A stretch of DNA of 64,000 nt, taken from NCBI RefSeq assembly GCF_030209355.1, contig NZ_JARVSF010000008.1, positions 372,001-436,000 on the forward strand. Reading direction: 5' to 3'. Below are positions 34,535-42,173 of the stretch, in pieces. A program made the position numbers and the translations under genes. Numbering within the stretch: position 1 is the first letter of the stretch; each line of letters starts with the position of its first letter. This DNA is from Pseudarthrobacter sp. fls2-241-R2A-127. GTDB taxonomy: Bacteria; Actinomycetota; Actinomycetes; Actinomycetales; Micrococcaceae. The notes below the pieces were generated by a model, which worked only from the letters and a program-made list of their open reading frames with translations, was not told the origin of the DNA and did not search any database.

Positions 34535-34650
34535 GCGGGCGCGCCTCGAGGCACGGCATCCGCCTCCTCGGGCGCGCTCCCGCAAGGACTCCTGCCGGAC
34601 AGAGCAGTCATAGGCGGCACCCGCGACCTCGATAGTGGCACCCGCGACCT
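34535..34650. repeat. Imperfect stem-loop and a short tandem direct repeat downstream of the fructotransferase
   Basis: From 34535 to 34583 the DNA can fold back imperfectly (GCGGGCGCGCC pairing with GGGCGCGCTCCCGC); this may act as the fructotransferase terminator, though no T-tract follows. At 34616-34629 and 34637-34650 the 14-mer GGCACCCGCGACCT occurs twice with a 21-bp period. I see no gene in 34526-34757. Confidence 0.4.
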
Positions 34651-34757
34651 TGATGTCAGAACATCCGCTTACGACCTGATTCCCAGCTTCCTTCCAGTCT
34701 TCGCAGGTACCGTCCCGGAGGCGGAGCGCTCCGCCGTCAACTGACCGAGGAGGATGC

Positions 34758-35204
34758 GTGGGCCCCATCAAGAGTCTGTGGGCGATGGTCCAGGGAGACC
34801 CGGTCTTCATGCGGCGGGTCAACGGCTGGTTGGCCATTATCTGGATCTTGATGATCCCTATTTCACTGCTGATGGGGTGGCTGGATTCAGTGGTCTACGT
34901 CTCGGCGCTCTCGCTTTGGGCCTTAGTCTCCGGCCATTGGTCGGCATGGCAGGCAGCCCGCGTCGAGGTCGCGCAGCAGGAGGACGCCAAGCGGCGGGAC
35001 AAGGAAGATTTAGTCGCCGAAGTGGTTGAGGCACTGCTGGCCCGGACAAACGTCGAGCCCGTGTCTGCCACCCCGAGCACAAGCGCGGAGACTTCGGCCG
35101 CATCCTCAGCAACACGGCCACCAAGGCCATGCACTTGGGTCTTTGGCCTTTACTGTTCTGCTGCCAGAGAATTTCGGCGGGCCGGAAGGGCAGATCTGAC
35201 ATAA
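34758..35204 (+). CDS. Small two-helix membrane protein, unknown function
   Basis: A 148-residue protein. Two membrane helices (GWLAIIWILMIPISLLMGWLD and VVYVSALSLWALVSGHWSAW) are followed by a charged helix (QQEDAKRRDKEDLVAEVVEALLAR) and a low-complexity Ser/Thr/Ala tail. The GTG at 34758 follows GAGGAGG. No known domain was recognised. The last 25 residues look less protein-like, so a frameshift near 35110 cannot be excluded. Confidence 0.6.
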   Translation: MGPIKSLWAMVQGDPVFMRRVNGWLAIIWILMIPISLLMGWLDSVVYVSALSLWALVSGHWSAWQAARVEVAQQEDAKRRDKEDLVAEVVEALLARTNVEPVSATPSTSAETSAASSATRPPRPCTWVFGLYCSAAREFRRAGRADLT

Positions 35205-35266
35205 AGGAGATGTGGGCTGTCCGCATGCGTGACCGACGTACCTGTCCTTACCGAAAGCTGTTGTTC

Positions 35267-35902
35267 ATGAAAAAGTTCATACCCTTTGGTGCAGCACTGG
35301 CAGGCATCGCCCTGTCGGCCGCCGCATGCTCCGCCCCAACCTCGGGCAGTGCCGTCTCCACCTCGTCCCCGGCTACCCAGCCTGCTCCGGCTGCCACGGC
35401 CTCCGCTCCCGCCCCGTCCGCGGGCTGGGGTCTTGCTGTCCAGGGCGGCGGTGACCGGATCAAAGCCGCCGGACTGGATGTGCTCCGTGCAGAAGGCGCC
35501 GCAGAGCACTTCCACGCGCACTTGGATGTGCTCGTGGACGGGAAGCCTGTCACCGTCCCGGCTGACATCGGCTTCAGCTTCAACTCCGCTGGCCAGCCCA
35601 ACGGAATTTCGGCGCTGCACAGCCACGACGAAACGGGAATTATCCATATTGAAGCGCCCACCGCCGGCGTCACGTACACCCTCGGGCAGTTCCTCACGGA
35701 GTGGGGTGTCCTGGACGGCACCGATGCGAACCCCGGCACGGCGCATTCGGCCCAGGACGGCTGGAAGGTAGCCGTGAATGGCGTCCCTCACGACGGGAAA
35801 ATTTCCGACGTGGTCCTGAAGGCCCACGACGAGATCGTACTCTTCCACGGCGCGGCACCGTCACCTCTGCCAGCCTCATTCACCTTCCCAAGCGGCTTGT
35901 AG
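35267..35902 (+). CDS. Secreted lipoprotein, His-rich, unknown function
   Basis: A 211-residue protein with a signal peptide and lipobox SAAAC (Cys21), then a 30-residue Ala/Pro/Thr linker. The folded part has clustered histidines: AAEHFHAHLDVLVDGKPVTVPADIGF, ISALHSHDETGIIHIEAP and HDEIVLFHG. This arrangement recurs in uncharacterised actinobacterial proteins and could bind a metal such as copper, but no family name can be given from the sequence. The ATG at 35267 starts directly before the signal peptide; its SD (GAAAG) is weak. It appears monocistronic. Confidence 0.75.
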   Translation: MKKFIPFGAALAGIALSAAACSAPTSGSAVSTSSPATQPAPAATASAPAPSAGWGLAVQGGGDRIKAAGLDVLRAEGAAEHFHAHLDVLVDGKPVTVPADIGFSFNSAGQPNGISALHSHDETGIIHIEAPTAGVTYTLGQFLTEWGVLDGTDANPGTAHSAQDGWKVAVNGVPHDGKISDVVLKAHDEIVLFHGAAPSPLPASFTFPSGL

Positions 35903-36063
35903 GCGGTGGCCGGGAGGCTACTACGTACTGCGGCGGGCAGGTTACCCTCCACGTCGTCCTGCAGGGACACCGGTGAAATCTGCCAAGCGGACGGTGCTCC
36001 CGGGGTCTCGCTGCCCGATGGTGACTACTCCCCCGCACCGGGCACCATGCCTAAAATTGCCGC

Positions 36064-37032
36064 ATGATGTGTACTCGGCTCTACCGCCATGGACGGCTCG
36101 AACGCGAGGATCTCCGGTTGGAAGAACTGGACAACATCCTCAGCGAAGAGGGGGTCACGGTCTGGATCGACTACATGTCCCCTACAGCGGATGATCTGGC
36201 AGGTATTGAAAAAGCACTCGGATTGCACCGTCTTGCCGTCGAGGATGCCGTCCATGAACACCAGCGACCCAAGCTGGACCGCTACCCCGGCCACCTCTTT
36301 CTGGCCGCCTACCACGCTGAGCTGGCCGGGGAGTCCAATGAGCTGAAGATCGCTGAGGTCAAGGCTTTCATCACTAAAAGAGCCCTGGTCACCGTGCACG
36401 GCCCGGAAATGGATCCCGGGCAGCTCACGGCGCACTGGGACGCCGAGCCGGACCTTGCCGTGCACGGCACATCGTTTCTGCTCTGGGGCCTGCTTGATCT
36501 AATCGTGGACGGGCACTTCGATACCGTACAGGAACTGGATTCCCGAATTGATTCCCTCGAAGACGTCCTGTTTGTTGATCATGCCCCTGATCATGACCTC
36601 CAGCGCAGGTCGTTCGAGCTCAGAAAATCCCTCGTCCGGCTCCGCCGCGCGGTCCTGCCGATGCGGGAGGTCTTGAACACTCTTCTCCGCCGCGACCTGG
36701 AAGTCCTCGATCCCGAAATGCAGCCATTCCTGCAGGACGTCTATGACCACGTGCTGCGGGTCTCCGAATGGACGGAGTCTCTCCGCGACCTGGTCACCAC
36801 CATTCTGGAAACACACATCAGCATCCAGGGCAACCGCATGAACCTGGTCATGAAGAAGGTCACCAGCTGGGCCGCCATTATCGCCGTCCCTACCGCCGTT
36901 ACAGGGTTCTTCGGCCAAAATGTGCCGTTCCTGGGTTTCCAGTCCCCGCTTGGCCTCACCCTCTCCTTGACACTGATCATCGTTGCCTCTGCAGGGCTGT
37001 ACCTGAGCTTTAAGAAGAAAGAGTGGATTTGA
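36064..37032 (+). CDS. corA: CorA-family divalent-cation transporter
   Basis: A 322-residue protein. An N-terminal alpha/beta cytosolic domain contains GLHRLAVEDAVHEHQRPKLDRYPGHLFLAAY and a long stalk helix (HISIQGNRMNLVMKKVTSWAAIIAVPTAV, span). Two C-terminal membrane helices and the basic tail SFKKKEWI follow. The pore motif is GFFGQN where most CorA proteins have YGMN; Gln replaces Met, which may alter ion selectivity or mark a CorA subgroup. Its stop overlaps the region just before the next gene, so the two are probably co-transcribed. Likely substrates are Mg2+, Co2+ or Ni2+. Confidence 0.9.
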   Translation: MMCTRLYRHGRLEREDLRLEELDNILSEEGVTVWIDYMSPTADDLAGIEKALGLHRLAVEDAVHEHQRPKLDRYPGHLFLAAYHAELAGESNELKIAEVKAFITKRALVTVHGPEMDPGQLTAHWDAEPDLAVHGTSFLLWGLLDLIVDGHFDTVQELDSRIDSLEDVLFVDHAPDHDLQRRSFELRKSLVRLRRAVLPMREVLNTLLRRDLEVLDPEMQPFLQDVYDHVLRVSEWTESLRDLVTTILETHISIQGNRMNLVMKKVTSWAAIIAVPTAVTGFFGQNVPFLGFQSPLGLTLSLTLIIVASAGLYLSFKKKEWI

Positions 37033-37055
37033 ACAGCAGGAGTAGGCTCTGCAAC

Positions 37056-38312
37056 ATGACCGCTAAGAATTCATTCCACGGAATCTCGCGCCCAGGGGGC
37101 TGGCTGCCAGAACAGGACGAACTTGAAGACTGGCTTGCCGGTCATCGGGAACGAGTAGAAGCGCGCCCGGAAGATTCGCCACTGCATCCGGTGATCGTCG
37201 AATTCCAGGAATTGATCGCCAGCGATCCTGTGGTCCGCCTTTACATGACCGAGATGATCGAACAGGTTCCGAAATCCAAACCGTACCGCAAACGGCACCT
37301 CACCAGCGTCGATCAAATGCTGCGGCTTATCAACGAAGTCCTGACAATGGCCCCGGAGTTCAGCGAAGGGGGAATGGTCACTACCCCATTGACGGCAATC
37401 CTAGACTGGACCATGGGAACCGAGGCCGGCTTCGCTGCCCACCGCGACCCCCGGATCGTCGCCATGTTCCGCAAGGTCCTGGACGCTTGGTGCACTTTTC
37501 TCACCAGTCCGGAGTCGCTGTACGTGCTGAACGATTCCCCGTCCGGATGGATGTCGGAGAAGGCCCAGCAGGCCGTCGGGATAAGTGACTACGAACATGA
37601 TCCCCATGCCGAGCACTGGGGGTTCACGTCGTGGAACGACTTCTTCTCCCGTCGACTCACCTCGACGTCCAGGCCCGTTGCTGACGCAGACGACGACAAG
37701 GTCATCGTCAGTGCCTGCGAATCCACCCCCTACAAGATCAGCTCCGACGTACAACGGCAGAGCCGGTTCTGGGTCAAGAACCAGCCATACTCCCTCGATG
37801 ACCTGCTCGCCCGCGACGACTCAGTGGATGACTTCGTCGGCGGGACGGTCTATCAGGCCTTCCTGAGCGCACTGAACTACCACCGGTGGCACGCACCTGT
37901 CGCAGGGACTATCGTGCGCGCCTACCTCAAGGACGGCACCTACTTTTCCGAGGCGGAGTCGGAGGGTGCCAATGCGGTCGACTCCAGATTCTCACAGGCC
38001 TACCTGGCCCACGTGGCCGCCCGGGCGATCATCCTGATCCAGGCCGACGACCCTGCGATCGGCCTGATGGCCTTCGTCCCCGTCGGCATGATCGAAGTCT
38101 CCTCGTGCGTCATCGACCCGGACATCGTGCCGGGACACCACGTGAAGAAAGGCGACGAACTGGGCTACTTCCAGTTCGGCGGCTCAACTGAATGCCTCAT
38201 CTTCCGGCCCGGTGCCATCGACCAGTTCGCCCTGGAAGCAATACCGCAGCCCCAAAACCAAAACGCTCCCCTCGTACGGGTGAGATCGAAGCTGGCTACC
38301 GCAAAACGCTGA
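37056..38312 (+). CDS. Phosphatidylserine-decarboxylase family protein, PsiD-like
   Basis: A 418-residue protein. The N-terminal half contains GWLPEQDELEDWLAGHRERVEARPEDSPLHPVI, the extra domain seen in the PsiD-like branch. The C-terminal PSD domain has WNDFFSRRLTSTSRPV, FLSALNYHRWHAPVAGTI, FVPVGMIEVSSC and the self-cleavage motif GGST (375-378), whose Ser377 would become the pyruvoyl cofactor. Classical Psd enzymes use LGST and have membrane association; this branch includes soluble aromatic amino-acid decarboxylases. The substrate is therefore open. The ATG at 37056 follows AGGAG. It is 23 bp after corA. Confidence 0.87.
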   Translation: MTAKNSFHGISRPGGWLPEQDELEDWLAGHRERVEARPEDSPLHPVIVEFQELIASDPVVRLYMTEMIEQVPKSKPYRKRHLTSVDQMLRLINEVLTMAPEFSEGGMVTTPLTAILDWTMGTEAGFAAHRDPRIVAMFRKVLDAWCTFLTSPESLYVLNDSPSGWMSEKAQQAVGISDYEHDPHAEHWGFTSWNDFFSRRLTSTSRPVADADDDKVIVSACESTPYKISSDVQRQSRFWVKNQPYSLDDLLARDDSVDDFVGGTVYQAFLSALNYHRWHAPVAGTIVRAYLKDGTYFSEAESEGANAVDSRFSQAYLAHVAARAIILIQADDPAIGLMAFVPVGMIEVSSCVIDPDIVPGHHVKKGDELGYFQFGGSTECLIFRPGAIDQFALEAIPQPQNQNAPLVRVRSKLATAKR

Positions 38313-38352
38313 AAGGCAAGTGCACAACCCTTTCATTCATTTGCCAGCCAGC

Positions 38353-38386
38353 GAGCACCGTGATCGGGGCGTCTATGCCGGTGCTC
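38353..38386. terminator. Weak candidate bidirectional terminator
   Basis: Perfect arms GAGCACCG / CGGTGCTC separated by 18 bases lie in the 108-bp gap between the convergent decarboxylase (+) and beta-mannosidase (-) genes. The loop is long and no T-tract is present, so this is supported mainly by position. Confidence 0.35.
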
Positions 38387-38420
38387 CACGTGCATGGTGC
38401 TCTTCGCCGCCTGACCTTGG

Positions 38421-40988
38421 CTATCCTTCGTGAGCATGGATGCCGGATGCTGTAAGGCCTACACCTTGCAGAACCGGGTGCAGGGTCCATCGCTCGAGTT
38501 CTTCAGCGTCCTGCTCGATGGTGGATGTTGTGACACGGAAGGTGTGGCTTTCCCCGGGAAGCAGGGAAATGCACTGTTCGGACACTGTGGCGCCGGGGTC
38601 CATGCGGTCCGCTTGCAAGACAAGGTCGCGGACAACAGTGTGGGCCGTGACCGTCACAGCCACCCCGTCGTGTGTCTTCACGGCTGAGGCGGCAACTCGC
38701 GCAGGTTCAGTGAGGCGGTCCTTGTCCTCGGCATGGAAATGAAGGATGCGGTCCCCGGGCCCTATCCCCTCGCCGCGGATGACGAGGACCTCGGTCAATG
38801 GGAAATCACTCCGGCCGACATCGTTTGGCAGGCTGATGTCCGCCGTGGCGCGTGCTTCGACGTCGAAATCGTAGAGATGGGATGCCATCACTTTCAGGCG
38901 TTGAGCGGTGACGTCCGTGGCGGCGTCCGTGCTGATCAACTCCAGGCTCAGTGTTCCCCTCCAAGGGTCAGCTGTGTCGTTCACCAGGACAACGACGAGC
39001 TCGCTGCCGCGCTGCTGGACCGTCGCCAGCCGTGGCCGGTACGCGTCCCTGATGGCGTACCAGAGCGGCTTGAGCTGTCCATAGCCATCGACGGCGGCCC
39101 ATGACGTGACGGGCCAGCAGTCGTTGAGTTGCCAGACGATGGACCCGGCGCACACGGGCGACCCGGCGCGGAAGTGTTCAATGCCGAACCGGACGGCGCG
39201 GGCCTGGTTGACCTGGGTCAGGAAGTGCCAGTCAACGAAATCCGCTGGGTCGGGCAGGTGCGCGGCAAGTCCGCGCTGCAGTTTCGTGGTCCCGTCCTGG
39301 GCCTTTTGGTGGTTGAGGAAGGCTGGGGCGTCGAGGTCCAGGTCGGCGGGCTCCAGTGTCCGGGCCAGGGTGGACCAGTTGGGCGGGCCCTGGAAACCGA
39401 ATTCGGAAACGAACCTGGCGTTCCACTGTGCGTAGTCCAGGTAGTCTTCCTGGTTCCACACGTCCCAAATGTGCACGGTGCCGTGCTGTGGGTCGTTCGG
39501 GTGCAGTTCAGGGTTTCCCGAATAGGGACTACCGGGCCAATAAGGGCGGGTGGGATCCAGCCCGGCAATGAGGTCAGGCAGGAGTTCGGCGTAGTAACGC
39601 CATCCCCAGCCGCGCCCGTCCAGCTGGGCTTTCCAGTTCCAGTCCTCGTATCCCCAGATGCATTCATTGTTGCCGTTCCAGATTACGAGGCTTGGATGAC
39701 TCATCAGCCGGACAACGTTGTCCCGGACCTCACCGGCGACCTCATCGTAGAGTAGACCGTCCTCGGGGTAGCCGGCGCAGGCGAAGAGGAAGTCCTGCCA
39801 GACGAGAATGCCCATCCGGTCGCACAGGTCGTAGAAGTCGTCTGACTCATACACCCCACCGCCCCAGACCCGGAGGAGGTTCATATTCGCCCCAATGGCT
39901 TGGGAAATGCGCTCCCGCAGGCGGTCCTCAGTGATGCGGGACGGAAAGCAGTCATCGGGGATCCAGTTGGCGCCTTTGACAAAGATGTCGATGCCATTCA
40001 CGGCAAAGACAAAGGCGGTTCCGTTTTCGTCCCGGTCAGTCTTGAGTTCAAAGTCCCGGAAGCCGACGTCCTTGGACCAGGTGTCGAGGGTCTGGTGTCC
40101 CATCTGCAGGGAAACTGCAAGCCGGGAGAGAGGCTGAGCGCCCAAGTCGTGGGGCCACCACAATTCCACCTCGTCCAATTCGAGGACGACGGTAGCGGAG
40201 ATTGAGTCCGGGATGATGGGGACGGTCCTCGTGGTCCCGTTCACGCCGACGGTCAGTGCGAGCTCGATAGGCAGCCCACTGTGAATGCCCGGGGCCCGGA
40301 GCAGATCGACGTTTACCTCGACCCGAGCGCTCCCGTGGGTGGGCGTGGTGCCGACTTGGGCTGGCTTGACTCTGGTGGTGATGGACGGGCGGACCGACTG
40401 AAAGCGGGCAGTGGTGTACCGGCGGATGCTGACCGGTTTCCAGGGGCCGGCGGTGACCAGGTTTGGTCCCCAGTCCCACCCGAAGTTGCAAGCGGATTTG
40501 CGGACGTATTGGAAGGGTTCTGGATTTTCATTGGGCTGTTCCCCGGCCTCCGCGCGGACCAGCTCGGCATGGGCGCGAACGTCCTTGAATATCAGGGCCA
40601 GGGTATTGATGCCGGCTTTGACATGGTCAGTGATGTCGACGGTGTAGCTGCGGTGCTGATTGAAGGTGTGCGCCAGGTCCACGCCGTTGAGGCGGATGAC
40701 GGCCACGGTGTCCAGTCCTTCGAAGCCCAGCTCGGTAGGGCGGTGCCTGGCCCCGTCGTGCTCGAAAGTAGTTGCGTACTCCCATTCGCTGCGGCCGATC
40801 CAGTGTTGGGTGTCCTCGTTTTGACCGGCGTACGGGTCGGGGATGAGCCCATGATCCAGGAGTACGGTGTGAACAACCGAAGGTACGGACGCAGGGAGCC
40901 TCCAGGCGGCTGCTCCATCGGGAGCGTCATCGGCCGGGATCGTCGTGCGCAGCACCCATCCGTCAGTGAGACGGGTCGTCTCAATCAT
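38421..40988 (-). CDS. GH2 beta-mannosidase
   Basis: An 855-residue glycoside hydrolase, normal length for the family. The N-terminal jelly-roll has WRLPASVPSVVHTVLLDHGLIPDPY and NFGWDWGPNLVTAGPWKPV, both typical of beta-mannosidases. The TIM barrel has acid/base Glu442 in WNGNNECIWGY and nucleophile Glu529 in FVSEFGFQ. There is no signal peptide, so it removes mannose from imported oligosaccharides. The ATG at 40988 follows AAGGCAG; a 180-codon longer reading overlaps the upstream gene and was rejected. It is last in the LacI-importer-GH130 operon. Confidence 0.93.
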   Translation of the reverse strand: MIETTRLTDGWVLRTTIPADDAPDGAAAWRLPASVPSVVHTVLLDHGLIPDPYAGQNEDTQHWIGRSEWEYATTFEHDGARHRPTELGFEGLDTVAVIRLNGVDLAHTFNQHRSYTVDITDHVKAGINTLALIFKDVRAHAELVRAEAGEQPNENPEPFQYVRKSACNFGWDWGPNLVTAGPWKPVSIRRYTTARFQSVRPSITTRVKPAQVGTTPTHGSARVEVNVDLLRAPGIHSGLPIELALTVGVNGTTRTVPIIPDSISATVVLELDEVELWWPHDLGAQPLSRLAVSLQMGHQTLDTWSKDVGFRDFELKTDRDENGTAFVFAVNGIDIFVKGANWIPDDCFPSRITEDRLRERISQAIGANMNLLRVWGGGVYESDDFYDLCDRMGILVWQDFLFACAGYPEDGLLYDEVAGEVRDNVVRLMSHPSLVIWNGNNECIWGYEDWNWKAQLDGRGWGWRYYAELLPDLIAGLDPTRPYWPGSPYSGNPELHPNDPQHGTVHIWDVWNQEDYLDYAQWNARFVSEFGFQGPPNWSTLARTLEPADLDLDAPAFLNHQKAQDGTTKLQRGLAAHLPDPADFVDWHFLTQVNQARAVRFGIEHFRAGSPVCAGSIVWQLNDCWPVTSWAAVDGYGQLKPLWYAIRDAYRPRLATVQQRGSELVVVLVNDTADPWRGTLSLELISTDAATDVTAQRLKVMASHLYDFDVEARATADISLPNDVGRSDFPLTEVLVIRGEGIGPGDRILHFHAEDKDRLTEPARVAASAVKTHDGVAVTVTAHTVVRDLVLQADRMDPGATVSEQCISLLPGESHTFRVTTSTIEQDAEELERWTLHPVLQGVGLTASGIHAHEG

Positions 40989-41029
40989 GATTTCTGCCTT
41001 ATCTGGGGATGTTGGCGTGGTGGAGGGGA

Positions 41030-42097
41030 TTACTGGTTGCCGTCGGCACGGTAGAAGTACATCTCCCTGGACCCAGATGGGGCGTCCCACCCCTGGGCAA
41101 ACATCCAGCTTCCGCTGAATTTGAGCAAGCCGCCCCACGCGAGGGAACCGCCCAGGTAGAGTGCCTTTTGGGTGAAAGGTGCGTTCGTGTCGTAGAGGGC
41201 CTGGGCTGCGGCGAATTGTCCATCGGCGTCGCCGTAGAAGAAGTCCAGGACCAGCTTGGATCCGTCGTCTTCGACGATGGCGCAGGCCACTTCGTGGAGG
41301 GAGCCGCCCAGCGGGCCGAGGTCCAGGTAGTCCTGGGGCTCGAACGTCCAGTTGACCATGTCCGTGGAACGGCCCACGTGAGTGGTGCCTCCGCATCCTT
41401 CGGACAGGTACATCAGGTAGTGTCCGCCGAGCTTGACCGCCTCGCCGCGGGCGTTGCGGGGGATAACAGCCCCTTTGGCCCAGTAGCGGGAGATCTCGTG
41501 CGGGACCGCAAGGCCGAGCTTTTCCCAATTGATGAGGTCATCGGAGACGGCCAAATTGATGTCACAGCCAACGTCCCCGAGGGGGTATACATCCGGGTCA
41601 TCGCCGGTGGCTTGGTCCCCGTTCCGGTCGATGGTCCAGATCCCGTTGTAGAACATGTAGTAGCGCCCGTTGGCCGCGTATATTTTTGGATCTTCGCAAC
41701 CGAGGATTTCGTTGTCCTGCGTTGGGTAGATGACGGGGTTGGCGGAATTGTCCTGCCACCCTGCCTCCGAATCGTAGACTGCGACCCCGATCCGGCTGGA
41801 GATGGATTCCTTGCGCGGTGAGGCCCGGTAGAAAAGGTAGAGCCTGCCGTCTCGAACCATGAGAGACGGGTTGAAGATCGAATCTGAGGTCCAGCCGATT
41901 CCTGTCGGGTCGGCCCAGTCCGTCTCCTGCCGGAACGTCAGCGAGTCGTCCTTCTGGAAAGGTCCTACCACCCATTCGGGCCGGTCGGGATATTCGGCCG
42001 AGAACTGGTCTGTCGAGATGGTGTCGGTCAGCGGGTTGCTGAACGTGAGCGCTTTTTCATAAGTCTCGCGCAGTGCGGCTGTGGTGATCTTCTGCAT
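41030..42097 (-). CDS. GH130-like phosphorylase/glycosidase (five-bladed propeller)
   Basis: A 355-residue beta-propeller. GH130-style strands are FNPSLMVRDGRLYLFYRAS, ILGCEDPKIYAANGRYYMFY, WAKGAVIPRNARGEAVKLGGHYLMY and SLHEVACAIVEDDGSKLVLDFFYGD. The predicted acid Asp is residue 136 in GCEDPK. GH130 enzymes phosphorolyse beta-1,4- or beta-1,2-mannosides to mannose 1-phosphate, and some members hydrolyse instead. There is no signal peptide. It is distinct from the second GH130 protein in the same operon, suggesting different chain-length or linkage preference. Confidence 0.82.
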   Translation of the reverse strand: MQKITTAALRETYEKALTFSNPLTDTISTDQFSAEYPDRPEWVVGPFQKDDSLTFRQETDWADPTGIGWTSDSIFNPSLMVRDGRLYLFYRASPRKESISSRIGVAVYDSEAGWQDNSANPVIYPTQDNEILGCEDPKIYAANGRYYMFYNGIWTIDRNGDQATGDDPDVYPLGDVGCDINLAVSDDLINWEKLGLAVPHEISRYWAKGAVIPRNARGEAVKLGGHYLMYLSEGCGGTTHVGRSTDMVNWTFEPQDYLDLGPLGGSLHEVACAIVEDDGSKLVLDFFYGDADGQFAAAQALYDTNAPFTQKALYLGGSLAWGGLLKFSGSWMFAQGWDAPSGSREMYFYRADGNQ

Positions 42098-42119
42098 GGT
42101 GGCGTTGCCTGTCGTTGGG

Positions 42120-42149
42120 GCAGGCCCGGACGGGGATGGCCGGGCCTGC
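42120..42149 (-). other. Intercistronic hairpin in the mannan operon
   Basis: A perfect 10-bp stem GCAGGCCCGG / CCGGGCCTGC with a 10-base loop lies in the 76-bp gap between the secreted-protein stop and the GH130 start. There is no T-tract on the coding strand, so mRNA stabilisation or processing is more likely than termination. Confidence 0.55.
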
Positions 42150-42173
42150 TGTGAAAGAAGGGTGGGGTGTTGG

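Noticed and set aside
40989-41528. 180-codon N-terminal extension of the beta-mannosidase frame
   Set aside because: It overlaps the upstream GH130 gene and is Arg/Pro-rich; the ATG at 40988 with its SD gives a normal-length GH2 protein.
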